Both the position numbers and the translations under genes were made by a program. Source: Aphelocoma coerulescens (lineage: Eukaryota > Chordata > Aves > Passeriformes > Corvidae). Taken from it: DNA of 64,000 bases. The DNA is taken from positions 48,234,214-48,298,213 of the forward strand of contig NC_091017.1 of NCBI RefSeq assembly GCF_041296385.1, given 5' to 3'. Positions 36,901 through 49,873 of this stretch are shown in pieces; position 1 is the first letter of the stretch, and every line of letters begins with the position of its first letter. A model generated the notes under the pieces. The model was not told the origin of the DNA. It worked only from the letters and a program-made list of their open reading frames with translations, and did no database searches.

Positions 36901-39900
36901 TTCATCAAGTCTTTCTCTTTTGTGATGCCATTTGAAAAAAAGATGCATAAAGACTGTGGTATAAATAAAAGAACTATGGACATTAGTTTTACTCTTTTTT
37001 TTGGTGCCAAAAGAATTAGTTCATTCTGAGGAAAATTTAAGTGCTTGAAATTTTTATATATTTCAAATCAGACACACAAAATAACATTCCCAGTAAAGGG
37101 GACCTTTAAAACCTGAGAAATGCTTTAAAAGTGTTGTGATTTTTTTTCTAAATCTTCCATGCAAGATAAAGTGGATGGTTCTCTTTGAAATTACTGTAAG
37201 AAAAGATTTTTCATACTCATTTTTCTGTGGCCATTTTATGCCAACAGTGCGGGTTAAAAAAGAAGTCGCTTACAGGAAAGAAATGAGACATAGCAAATTG
37301 CTTGTAAGGACACAACACTTTTCACAAGAAAGAAAGTAAAACAAAAAAAGTTAAATATTTAATAGAAGAGGTTCCACTGCTATACACCTAAAGCCACTGA
37401 AATAAAAGTAAAGTACAAAAGTACAAAGTAAAATTGTATTCTGAGAGATAGCTTTCAATTCTTAAACAATAGAATCCAATTTTGAAGGACTGAGAAGTGA
37501 AACAATATTATTACAATGGAATATTGGTTTCCATAAGCTATATGGGACATAGAATCTGTGAAATCTTATCAAAGCTATTTTAAAGGTTTGTAAGTACAAG
37601 ATATCTAATACTGACTGTTCCTTATAGTAAGTACCTGACTGAACAACTGGAAAAAACCAACATTCTTTTTAACTCGAGTCTACAAGAAAAGTGTATTACA
37701 TTTTATTTCTTGTAATAATTCCAGGAACATAACTCCAGGTCCTCCAATAATGTGAAGGAGAAGAAAAAAAAAAAGCATACTGGAGATTCTGTATAATGAT
37801 TGAAAAAGCTTGAAAAATATACTCAGAGAGAGACTATGGTATACTTATGTACATCTTTCCCTAAAATTCATGTATCTGATAAAAGGACTAAAGAATTCAA
37901 TTTTGACACCTCTAGGTAATCATAGCAGAGTTTGCAGTTGTCAAGACTTTCACTTAAACTTTCAGAGCTATGTGAGATGGTGAGATCTGCAGTATCAAGC
38001 TAAAAGCTACATAAGAAGAAAAAAGAAGAAAAGTTTGTTCTTCCTAAGGAAGAAAAAGAACACCCATTGTTTCAGGTGACTAAAGGGAGCCTAAGGGGAC
38101 TTAAGCTTTTAAAGTGGATTTGTGCTAAACCCTAAGGAAGTTCCAGTCATTGTTCCAGAATTGTCAGCGACAGAGCAGAATAAGAAGAAAATGTGCAGTT
38201 TTTTAAATGTGTGTCATCAGCTGGAGAATTAATATTTTATTATAGTAGCAATTCAAATTTCAGTTCTATAAATTCTTTTCCCACAGGTTATTTTACATAA
38301 GGCAACCTTAGGGAAAGCAATCCCCCGTTTGATATAATGATACCATGTACGGAGAAATAATTTACTAAACCAAGATGGTAGTTAAAGACTATAATATTGT
38401 AGTTCTAAAGGACTTTTGGACCATTATCTGGTTTAAAATGTACATACTTTATAGTTGCTGTTCGATATCACATAAAATGCTATACTATTGAATGAAACCA
38501 TATTGGTCCTTAATGATGAGGATATATTATTTAATAGTACTTTTTTGTTTTCACATGAGGCTGTGAGTTCAACATGGCATCTTTGTTCTAGTTATGTTAG
38601 AGGTTGTCAACAGATAGGCAACACGACAGAGCTATTTTGTGGTTCTATGTCTGAATTGTCTGAAAACTCAAGATAAATATCATGGCACACTGTCTGCTTA
38701 TGCAAAGACTCCAAAATCCTTACCTTGGTGGTATGCTTCAGTTAGTACATAACTTTCCTGTATCTGTTGCAGAATTTAGAGTGTAACTCAATATTGAGCA
38801 CAAGCTGAAAGTACCTGATTGAGCATTATACAAGTAGAACCGCTGAAACATTTATATAAATTGAAGTGCTGTTTCTAATGCATAATGAGCTGCCCCTCAC
38901 ACAAATAGCAATTGAAAAGTCATTGTTCTTTCCAAGTGCTCTGCAGATTTTTTAAGTGCATTTTAAATTAATCACCATATTTTTCATACGAACTGGACTA
39001 AATCCTTTCCTCCTAGTCAGTCTGTCTCATTCCTCACAAATAGCTTAAACTATAGAAAGTACTTTGCACCTGCTGTTAAGCAGAGTGTGTCTTGCAAATA
39101 AAACCTTCTAAAATAATATTGCTGTAGTCAGCTTCTGTAAATTAAGGTAGTTCTATTTGGCTTAGTGAAGTTTTACTGATTTACAGCTGCTAAGGTTCTG
39201 GCCCTATGGTTTCTCCAATAATTACTGATGTTCAGTCTGCAGAGGCAAAGATCTCATTCTTCTTTTCAAGTGTTCATTTGAATCTCTTATCTTATTGTCA
39301 TTTCAGGATGTTCTTGATATATGTTCCACAGACAAATACTTTAACTCAAAATTCATAAAAATTGGTGACTATCTCCTATTTCACAACAATAATATCAAAA
39401 AATGAACTAGTACAAATTCACTATCAAATGTCTCTTTTTTTTACAAGCAGAAATAGCCAGCAGCAAAGGCCTTAATAGAATAAGACTTCCAAAGAAATGT
39501 TAGAAAACAGGTACCCTTTGTAAAACAGACACAGGAGCTTTTGTGAACTAAAAGGTATATTTAGAAAATTAAACATAGGATATTTAATTGACTGGAATGT
39601 TCTGGGGTTTTCCTGCCCATATTCTCATTCTTCATTTTTCTTCTATTTCGTCTTTGATGATAAATACAAACAAAAAGAAGCCTTCTGGTCCTACCAGTCT
39701 TCAGTCTTCAATGACCTGTAATGCTCATTGTCTAGTTAGTCTTTCAGCTGAATACTAATGACCATATTCTGCCATTTAAACAGTTTCAAGTGTCGTCTCA
39801 CTCTTTAGCTCTCTGAAAAAGAGATAACCAAGAAAAGATAGGGGGAAAAAATCCACAAAAAATCCTCCAACTAAAAAATCAACCCAAAAGTATGGGAGAA

Positions 39901-41493
39901 CCAGTCCAGGGTTAATTATAGGGCTGAACTGGGATGGTTGAGCTCTCCATAGCCTGTATACTAAAAGACCAATGAATTTTTTCAGTTTTTGTTGTGTTGT
40001 GGAAGCTGTCTTGCAGGAGATTTTCCCAAGAACTAACCCTAATCTGATGGTTACAGATAAAAATGAAATAGTGAATGAAGAGGAAAATTATATGATAAAA
40101 CAGTTTTTTTTTTGCTATGATAAAAGGATATTTCTTCTCATTAAAAGATGAGATTTTTTACTATGATTATAATTGAATTTACTCTCCTGTTTGGATTACA
40201 GCTATTTCATTAGTATACTTGGAATTAGTAACAGCTATGAAAGGAAATTCTATATAGAAACATATTACCATAGAAGTGCCATGAATAATTAGTATGTTAT
40301 GCTACTGCCCTTTTATTTTCAGGATAAGAAAACTTTATGCTTAAAAAGACACAAACTTCTCTAATCTCAAAAGACTAATAAATCATTATTTAAAGTACAC
40401 TGAGAACTCTCAATCTGGCATCTGAAAAGAAGAAAAATTGCTTTTATTTTTTATCCCTTTTGATCTTTTATTTCTGCTAGTGTTTTTCATATGCATTAAA
40501 CAAACCCCTATTTCTCAGTGAAATGGCAGTAATGAAATGTCCAGCCATTTTTCAAAAGTAACACTGTTTCTATTACACCTATCATCGATAATAAGTGTAT
40601 TGAGAATAGCAGTCAGGCAGAGCATTAAACTAGCTTAAAGATACATTAAGGAGATGTCAGAATACAGGGCAGATAAGCCTTCTGAAGCTATACACTAATA
40701 AACCCATGAAAAGAAATGAAAGTAGGGAAGGAAAAAATCATTATTACAAAATTAATTTTAACAGAGAAGGAAATAAAGAGATTGAAATTTAGTAAGTACT
40801 AATAAATTGCTATGGGTGTAATTCACTCATCAGAATAAGTGCTGTGAAAGCCTTGCCAGTCCCCTGACACAGACATCTGGGTAAGAAATAAGGAATGAAG
40901 TTCTCTAAATGTGAAATGCTTTTGAACTGAGTTCTTCACAGAACATTTTGGAAAAGGACAGTTCAAAGACAGCATTAATGTTGGCATACAAAAAATTTGT
41001 AAAATATCTCATGTTTCCTTTTACCTAAGAGGAACTGAAGAGCTGCAACAAGATGCCTAAAATCTGGTTCCTCTTGGTATTTATCTGCATGGAAGTGATT
41101 TTATTCAGGCTTTGCATGTGTTTTTGAGAGAACATATCTGAGATCTGCTTAGAAATGGAAGTCTGAGAAATCAAGATTTAGATAATTCTAGAGTAGAATA
41201 TAGGGTTTATGATGTGTCTGAGAAATGCCAGGATGCTGATGCAAAAAACACAAAGGCAGTCAACAGTGTGTGGCTCCAGGGGTCCAAAACTGTGTGACAA
41301 ACTGTGGGACAAACTGTGCTTCTGCTACTCTGAAGTTCTAGTAGGTCATTTTTCCTGAAGTCTTCCCCTACACTCATAGCCTCCAATGCCTAAAGCATTC
41401 TATGTTGCTGTACGTCGCTGTTAGATGTGAATTTTTTTTTTTAGTACTTTGCTACAAATAATTTCTTGGCTGATCACTAGAAGATTGCTATAC
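33928..41493. other. AT-rich noncoding stretch, no gene recognised
   Basis: No supported gene, RNA gene or dispersed element. Open frames do not exceed about 70 codons. A run of even, low-homopolymer sequence at about 38860-39010 with several TAAT/ATTA cores could be a conserved noncoding element (inference only). Confidence 0.55.
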
Positions 41494-41511
41494 AAAAAAA
41501 AAAAAAAAAAA
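41494..41511 (+). repeat. poly(A) run, 18 bases
   Basis: A18 followed by C/A-rich sequence (CACCCCAAAAAACAAAAAC). It is the same style as the other A-rich tracts in this window. No retroposed body was recognised. Confidence 0.85.
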
Positions 41512-42059
41512 CACCCCAAAAAACAAAAACAAAGATGATAACCAGAAAATCAAAATGTAACAGACCTTTTTGCTGACTTCTTAAGAAAATTAAATTGGAA
41601 AGGAATATAAACGTACAGGAAACTTCTCTGTCACTTCTGTTAATAATGTTTGTCCTTATATGTACTACCAATTATTTTTTGAAGTCAGAAAATGAGGATG
41701 GTATTGTGCATCTAGAAAACATCTTATCTAAAGTATGCTGATGTTTAGAAAACATTTATAAAGGTTTGCTCCCCAGAGACCTCTGTTAACTCCTGTAAAA
41801 TAGTCCAGTCTGACAGAACTAAAAGAAGTGTGGGAATGAAATTATCTATGGAATTATAAAACTTCAGAGTAATTATTACTGTATTTCTAGTTTAGATAAT
41901 TCAGAATTTCTTTCAGGGCATCCTGCATATTGTGTGAGTCTCAAAAAACCTACAATCCCAGGGCTTTCAACATGTCAAGTGCAAATAATCTTCCTTTCAA
42001 TAAGGGTTTCAATATTATGACAGATTTTTATATGAAACTGATTTTGAAGAATTTTTGAG

Positions 42060-42082
42060 TTCATGCTTTTTTCAAGCATGAA
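42060..42082. repeat. short perfect inverted repeat (9-bp arms)
   Basis: TTCATGCTT (42060-42068) pairs perfectly with AAGCATGAA (42074-42082) across a 5-base loop. A T-rich stretch lies about 10 bases downstream. In vertebrate noncoding DNA it is most likely incidental, although it can form a small hairpin. Confidence 0.8.
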
Positions 42083-42322
42083 TTAATGGTAATATTTTTT
42101 TTAATATTGAAGGCTATAAAAGTGCTAAAGTAAACCATCAGATCACATAGACATAGAGCTTTTAACCTTGCTAATGAATTTATTATAAATATGCAGCACT
42201 AAAATTGGAAAAATAAAGCATGAGGTACATAATACTAGATATGAATTAAACTGTTGTATCTGGCCTTAGTCATAACAAAAATCTAGTACTCTACTGTAGC
42301 TAAATTACTGAAACAGCAGCCC

Positions 42323-42360
42323 CAAATCCAATATCCATGAGCAAATCCAATATCCATGAG
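42323..42360 (+). repeat. tandem duplication, 19-bp unit x2
   Basis: Two identical adjacent copies of a 19-bp unit beginning CAAATCC and ending CCATGAG. The perfect identity suggests a recent slippage event. Confidence 0.92.
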
Positions 42361-43221
42361 CAAAGGCAGAAACTGCTGCAGGATTTCTAAACCAGAAAAT
42401 CTTCACTGGATCTGGAAGCAGTGTGGCACATATCAGACTCCTTTGACTTCCAGTTCCTTTTACAAGACTGAAATTTGAAATCACAATATACAGAACAAGA
42501 AAGCACTCTTTCAGACTAATAAAGGGTTAAGTTACAATTTAATTCCTTTTTAGTTTGAGAATCAAATGGCACAAAATTTTTTGTCTGTCCTCCATTTCCA
42601 GAGTACATTTCTGTGTCTTCTTCCGCAGGATCAGTCATATTTAAAAATAAGTAAAATCAAAATCTCCCGTTTTTATTTTGTTTATCTTAATTGATTTACA
42701 TCCTGAAAAGGCAATTGAAGTAACTATAGGAAGTTTACAGGGCTTTGAGGTAGGCCTTGACAGAAGCCCATATCTGAGCAGTATAGAACATTTTTCTTTC
42801 CATGGACTTAGGAGTACTTGAGCATTAACCCTTCCTGTCATATATAATCGCTACCTTTAAAGATCCCTAAGCTCTTATGATGTAGGCTAGAAACATAATC
42901 TGCAAATATCTTAAAAGTTCTTATTTTAAACCTCAGTTCACAGAACGTGGAAAAATAATATTTTATTTCAACCTTTCACACAGAATGTAATAGCTATTCT
43001 GTCACTACCTTTGTAAAAGTGCCCTACTATGGAGATACCATTGTTATACTACTCATACAATAAAATAATTAGTCATGCATTTTTAAGTGTTTTCCACTAT
43101 ATAATTATTTTTACTAGTGTAATATTAAGGTCTTGATGTTGAAGTGAAAAATAGAGCTTCCAAACAATAAACTCATTCTTTAGTGTCATCCTTACTACAT
43201 TATCTGAACGGAGACAAGGTG

Positions 43222-43320
43222 TGTGGGATATTATGAACAATAAAACCTCTTTTATTTTTAGTTTGGAATTACGCAGTTTGGTGGTTTCACTTGGCTCACC
43301 ACCACGGACTAAGAGGATGT
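43222..43320 (+). mobile_element. possible LTR tail (R-U5-like), unconfirmed
   Basis: AATAAAACC is followed by a T-rich stretch and then a GC-richer, CpG-containing block (GCAGTTTGGTGG, GGCTCACCACCACGG) unlike its AT-rich neighbours. That order resembles the polyadenylation signal and U5 of a retroviral LTR. No matching U3, TATA box, terminal TG or target duplication could be placed upstream, so the left part may be lost or the similarity may be accidental. Confidence 0.3.
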
Positions 43321-46049
43321 AAAAGTTATTATCATTTTAGTGGAACTACGGTCTCAATTTAATAATAAACCTTAGTACTTTTATTCCAGATTGTCTTTGG
43401 CATCACGTTGTTATGACTTTCTGAAACACTATGCAGGAGAATATTTTTTTAAAAAACAAAATGGAAAAGTAGCTGTAAACAGGCTTTTCAAAGACTGACC
43501 ATTTATCCACTTCGGTAAATTTACACATCCTACTAGGTATTGCAATCATACATATTTGGACACATAGTTCAGTTTGGTGTAACCCAGGCAGACGAGGTCC
43601 TTTTATAAAATAGGTAGGTTTAGATTATGAGTTTGGGAGTTCCCAGTCAGAAATGGATTGGGCTTATTATCAGCCATTTCCTTGTTTCAGCAAAGTCAAA
43701 ATATTTTGTAGAAAAGCATATATAAAGTAAGATTGTAAGGGGAAAGTTTGTGAAGTCACATGCCTGCAAGTCACAAAGAAAAAGGAATGAAGGAAGGAAA
43801 AGTAACCAACAAGCCAAACAATCTTTTAAACCTGGAAGCTATCATGAAAACTAAAAATTATTCTTAAACCCTTTCTACCCATAAAGAAACCCAGTTAAGT
43901 ATGTGGTTTTTATAGACTGAGATTTACAATGTAGAGAGTGAATGTGTAGAACCACGTTGAATACTGATATCAAAAAGTAGTCAAGTACAGCTTAAATCTA
44001 CATCAAAACTATTTCTGATGGTCCTTTAAATGTCAGGTAAGAAAAGTTCACTCAATGAAATTTATTAATTCTGAGATAGTGCCTAATAAATTGAATTACT
44101 TATAATTCAACTCTTTTAATATTTTCTGTCAGTTTTATTGACTCTTAATTGAATCATTCAAAGTATCATGTATTCAATGAAATTTGTTTAGAATTACACC
44201 AATTTATTTCCACGCCCTACATTTTATTTTTGTGAAATATTGAGATCCCAAAAATTTAGCACCAAGACCAGCAGAAGATAGAGCTAAGATTTTCCAGAGC
44301 TTCAAATTTGCAAAAAATTTCCAAAAATGCACAGTTTGTGACCTAAGAGTGGCAAGATCATATCTTCTTATTAGTGGCAATGAGTCTTTTGGCTGATAAT
44401 TAGTATCTGATCCACTATTTTATTGTATTTGACACACCTAACTCATTCACTATCTACTAAATGACCACTGCCATATTACTGTGAGAGCAAAAAAATGCAA
44501 ATTCTTTTAATTTCAAATATCACAGTGGAGAAAAAAAAATGTTGCTTGCAAATTCACACTAAGTTTTGGCAGGAATTTTGTGGGGCTATAGAACAAAAAG
44601 AAAAAAATTACCTAGTATTTCTTTGAAAGTATTTCATTTACTTTGTAATAAACCCATATCATCTAGCTTATATTTTTTATGGTAGCTGCTACTTTTCACA
44701 TGACAAATTCTAGAAAAGAGAGTGCAGAATTATTACACCTTTGAAGAAAAATTTATTGAAAATAAGGAAAGAGGCAGACAAAAACTTTTTCATTATGTCT
44801 GAGAGGTTTTTCATAGTCACGATATTATAAGGTCATTCAGCCCCCTAAGGTAAAGATCTTCTCCCTGTGCCTCAGTGTTAGATTTGTTTATATCTTGCTA
44901 ATTAGCTCTATCAGGTTAATGAAGTAATTTGTCTCCTTTCTTTGCACTTTTGCTTATATGCTACTTTCTACTCATTTTTTATTTACAGACATATTTTCAT
45001 CTTGCCAGCTCATAGATTCTGGATCAGGGAAAGGTCTAACCAGCTACAAAGGATATGGTTAGGGTTTTTTTAGGAACCTCTTTAAGAAACTTGTGAATTT
45101 GGCAGTAATTCAGATTTTTTTATCATGAACACATAATTATGATGGTGTTTTACCTAATAGCGGTTTCTACATAGAATGTAACACACATGAAATCAAACCA
45201 CCCTGGTTTGGATAATGTTTTTCACTAATGTTAGATCACCCAGAAAAAAAGTAGTTATAGGAAGCCTCTGAACTAGAGCGTGAACCTGGGACGCTTTTAG
45301 ATTCCTGTCATGGTAAACATCTGGAGCCTAAGAATATGCAAGTTGTGGACGTGCAGATATTCAGTAACTTTTTGGTATAAGTTCAATTATCCCCACTGAT
45401 TTATACTGGATAAGATGTTGCAGCTGACAATGTTGACTTCCTTCTTTCTCTTTCTGCATCAATATCATATTAGTAAAATATATGTATTGCAGAAGAATGT
45501 AATAATATATTTCTTAATATCACTGAAGTTCTTTGGAGTAAAATGTGCAATATACAAAAGCTATCTAGAGAATATATTTTTATCAGTAATAATGTGCAGT
45601 CATTGTATAGTTTAGTCAACTTTTATTCCATTTTAAATCATTGATTTTGTTCTGCCTATTTTTAAGAAAAAAAAATCAATAGGTTATTGTCAAAATTTTT
45701 AAAAAGCTGAAATTTTTTTTTCTTAGCAAGATAATCCGTGTATATTGTTTTTATTAGCATGATGAAAACCATTTGCTTCCTTTACAGTATATCTCATATC
45801 AGAAAGGCTGTCCACTGACCACATTCAAAACCTATGATACAGTGCACGGGGCTGAGAATGTAAATTTTCAAGACTAGCTACCTTCATAAGTCTTTCAAAT
45901 CTGTGGTATGGAAAATTGGAAAAACAATTTTTTCCTCTCTTCCATATCTCAGTTTTATTTGTCCATCAAAAGTTACTCTTCATCCCTCCCAACTCCCTTG
46001 GTGAGGTGATGGGCAGTGCAGGAGTTTGGGGTTATTACATAATGATTTT
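43321..46049. other. AT-rich noncoding stretch, no gene recognised
   Basis: No supported gene or element. Largest frames are about 66 codons. Sequence is AT-rich with short T and A runs. Confidence 0.6.
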
Positions 46050-46430
46050 TCCTTCCATTTCTTGTATCTTACTCATTTTCTTCCATCGATCCTTGCTTCT
46101 TGCTGCTCCCCTGCTCTGACATGGGACCTCCAGGGGGATGCAGTCTCCCAGCAACATGTAATTTCTTTCCCATGATTGTGCCTCCATCTGTTTCCCCACA
46201 ACATCCCTTTCCACATGTGTCGTTTGTGCCTCCCCATGTGTGTCTATTGCCCTGTCTGAAAATTGTTTGAGCAGAGGTACCGTGTGCTTCTCTGGCCAGT
46301 GGTTGCTTTGGTATGCAATGGGTCACTCCGTCCATGTCAGAGCTGGCTGATTGTGGCACAGAGGAGGAAACAGCCTCCTCCCACAGAGGGCACCTGGCAG
46401 CTCACTGCTGGCCAGACCCTGCTAGTTATG
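46050..46430 (-). mobile_element. fragment of a large avian LTR (ERV), related to 49874-50134
   Basis: The block is clearly GC-richer than its surroundings. On the minus strand it carries landmarks I recall from an avian ERV LTR: a GGAGGAGGCTGTTTCCTCC-like start, CCACTGGCCAGAGA, CTGCTCAAACAATT, AGACAGGGCAATAGACACACA, GGGGAGGCACAAAC, GGTCCCATGTCAGAGCAGGGGAGCAGCAAG. Its upstream portion also aligns loosely with the fragment at 49874-50134 (GAGCTGGCTG versus GAGTTGTCTGACATTGG, each followed by a GGAGGAA- or GGGGGAAG-type block and a CACAGA-type block on the + strand). Overlapping open frames of 67-96 codons across it are by-products. Ends and family are approximate; no target duplication was found. 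Confidence 0.6.
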
Positions 46431-49400
46431 CTTGATAAATTTCACAACTTGCAAAACACTTTCTGAACGTTTATCCATTACAAAGTCTACTTTGAACATC
46501 ACAGCTTTAACATGTGAACATTAAAAACTTTGCTTTTCCATCTGGACAATGGGGCTGACATTGTAGCACCACGGGCGTATGATCCATATACCTCATTCCT
46601 TTTCCTGCAAAGGTTGTTCTTTTACAGACTTCACCCCTTGCCACTGTAAACTGCAAAAGAGAAAATGTCACAACACTCTGAACATCTATACATTAAAATC
46701 TCCACTACGAGGTGTCTCCTTCAATGTTTTTTGTAATTGTTTGCCTTCTCTATTTTTTCCCAATATGTGAATCAGTAATTAAAAATATATGTTAATTGAA
46801 AATAATTTAAATTCTAATACAGGTTGAGGCTCAACACTCAACAGACATTATAAATGCAAACCAGAAATGAATACAGCTATAAAAACAATTAACAGAACAT
46901 CCATATATGGTGCCCTTCAGTGTTAAAGTTTTCATCAGCTTTCCATTTTGTCTTTTCTAACTCATCTTCAGTTTGGCTTTTCAGAAGTTACCTAATATTC
47001 TCACGTATTCACTCCTTTATTTTAATACATATTGCTGTCAAACAACCATAAATTATTTGAGAATTCAAAACTGCTTGCATATATAGCTTATGGAAATGCT
47101 GCTTTGGAATCCTTCACTCCTTTGTCACAGAGACATTAATGTCTCCAAATTAGCATAAGGGAGGAAAAAGGAAAAAGGAAGGGAAAAGATGGTAAAACAT
47201 GAACTAACTTCATAGTGACTGACCTGAAAAGTTCACTTTTTACGCCAATTTAAAATCACAAGCGAATATTTCTTTTTATTACATAGAAATGTTTTTTTTT
47301 TAAGTGCACTTATGCAACCTTTCAGAATTAATAAAATTCCTTTAACTGTTTGACTATTACACCATTAGGGAATGCAAAGACTGTCTCTAAAACAGTATAA
47401 TCCAATCTAAAAATGGAAAAATGTAGACCGAACTTTGTGCATAGAGAAGTGGCCTACATGAAAACTCCATTCCAAATGGCCTAATTTTTGGCTGAAAAAG
47501 TTGTATTAATGAAATGCATTTCCCTAATGCTCAGGGTAACTCAAATCAAAGGATTAAAATTTACCATATCAAGCAGGACATTTAGGTAATTGGAGTCAGT
47601 GTTCACTGTTCAAAAGTATCTTCAAAGGGATATTATAAGGATTAATAGATAATTTTTATACAATATTTAGTAAAGTGCTGGTGTCAAGAAACATTAGTTA
47701 GTGTTATTTTCCATACGCAAATAGTTAAATTAAAATAAATCAGTTATACCACAGATGTGGTTTCAGAGTCTTGACAGACCTGTGCATAATTGCATGACAT
47801 GATGTGAGATTTTGCTCCTCAGAATTTCACTCATGGAAGAACACTTATCGATTCTCTGTAGAAAGACACAGTTTTGCTTCTGGCTCCAATTCTAGGCTGC
47901 TATAAAAGGGCCAGCATATCAGAAAAGGAAAAGCTGGTGCCACAAATCTCAGGCCACTCACTTGAGACAATTCTGGGCAGCCATATATGACCTTAAGCCA
48001 AGAGCTAATAAAAACAACACAAATTGCCTCCGGAATTTTTAGACATTAAGAGCCAGATGTTTAAAATTAACATTTGCACGCTATATTCAATTTTAATACA
48101 TCAGGGTTAGAGTGCTACACTCTTTCGCTGGCAGATTTCCATTGAAATTAAGGATTTTAAGAACAGTTACCTTTTGCTTTTTTGTCTGATTCTGAACACT
48201 CAAGAGTTACCATTAAAAATACTACAGGAAAAGTCTTAGGCTTTTTTTGGAATTTTTAAATTATTTTCTTTGCCAGTATGTGTTAATGAGCACGTTGTAA
48301 ACAAAATGAGTTTAGCTTTCTTTCAGTTAAATAAACAAGGAAACCAAATAGCATGACAGGTGTTTTTTACCATTTTGTCTTCATGAAACATTTAAAAGGA
48401 AGACAAATTCACACAATGCTTCATCTTTGCTGAAAACCTATCTGTAAATAAGACATATCTTAGTTTAAAAATTTGGTTATATTTCTAAATCAACCCTGTT
48501 TCCCCTGTGAATCACCAATATTATCATTTTGTGCCTCACCTTGAGGAATTTTCTGAAAACACATTCAGCTGTCCAAGAGCATAAATGTTCTATGGGGCAA
48601 TTAAAACATCCAAAAATAGAAAAAAAAATTGTTATTAGCAAGAGTATTTAAATCTCCAGGTCTTTTCCTAGGATATGTGAACATTTCCCAGCATGCACTT
48701 TAATAGGGTAGTAATCTCAATCCTTTGCTTAGAATCCAAGCACAGATATTGTATCTTCAATTATGCAGTCAAGGATATTAGCAGGAAGAGAGGAATATAT
48801 TTTCAATCAAAAACTATTTCATGCCATCATGAATATCTAAAAAAGCTAGATGAAATTAATTTGATGCAATCTAATTTTGCTCAAAGTGCTTGCTAATTAT
48901 TTCAAAACATACAGTTTCTGTGCTTGAGAAATATACTTTATCATTGTTTGAGGAATCACATCTTTGGCTACAAAAACCACATTTTAGGATATCAAGGGGG
49001 TTTTGGTTTGATTTGTTTGTTTGAGAATTTTTAGAACAAAACAGTGAAAATGCAGTTTCATACAACTTTAGGCATTAAAAATAGAACCTTTATAGCTGGA
49101 AGATCCTACAGCAGTGTTTGCCCTGTGGCATGGAACGCTTTCCATGGTAGTTTTAGTGCTAACATAGGTACTTTTCCATACTGAGTTCTCCCTGGAAAAA
49201 GCTCAGATGTCCACAATTTTGTTTTAAACACACTTCAAAATCTGTCTTGAGTATAGGTTTGGGTCTTGCATGAATTCCAGCTGTCCTTGTGGCGATTGCC
49301 CCAAGCAGAAAACAAAGGCCATTTGTAAGGGGAGCTCTGAGTGGTTTCCAAGTTGCCCCACAGAAAGGCAGACAGTGTTTGTAGGAATTAATTTACAGAA

Positions 49401-49873
49401 AGCAAATAAATATTTTGCATTTTGCAGTGGCAGTGGATGGCAAGGATAGCAATGTGTCATTTGGAGATCTAGCAAGCAAAATCTAAAAGTATTTAAAAGT
49501 GACTGGTATTTCATTACTGAAGCACTTTGCAAGAAGTGACATTCCTCAGCCCCAGACTACTGTGGTCTAAATAGGTAAAGCAGTCAAAGGGTGCAAGAAA
49601 AGGGCCTCTATTATTCTTGCTTTGGGTATTAGAGTTCACAAGGATCGAGTAACCTGTCCAAGTTCAAATAAATATAGTCTAGCAAAGAGAGAGACTGGAC
49701 ATGGTTTTCATATTCCTGGTCTAATCCTTACAAAAGATAAATTCATCCTAACTTCTACAATACAAGTCCGTTGCAGATGGGTTTTTGCTTTTGTTTTTCC
49801 TACAGGTAAAGGATCTCAAAAATGCCTATATTTGTGCATGATGTAAAATAATTTACTGTTTATTATCATTATC
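46431..49873. other. AT-rich noncoding stretch; candidate conserved block near 47960-48180
   Basis: No supported gene. At 47903-47909 a TATAAAA box precedes an AATAAAA signal by about 100 bp (near 48008), but no LTR ends or duplications frame them. The stretch 47960-48180 has several ATTA/TAAT cores and scattered CpGs, which is suggestive of a conserved noncoding element. A 102-codon minus frame at 49224-49532 has no recognisable product. Confidence 0.5.

Larger units (their letters stand above)
41512..43221. other. AT-rich noncoding stretch with a palindrome and a microduplication
   Basis: No gene recognised. It contains the inverted repeat at 42060-42082 and the 19-bp duplication at 42323-42360, both listed separately. 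Confidence 0.6.

Noticed and set aside
46069..46359. 96-codon minus-strand frame rich in Gly, Thr and Cys
   Set aside because: It lies within the LTR fragment 46050-46430, and such frames are by-products of that repeat.
47903..48014. TATAAAA followed by AATAAAA as another LTR
   Set aside because: No terminal TG/CA pair, inverted ends or flanking duplication could be placed; in AT-rich DNA both words are common.
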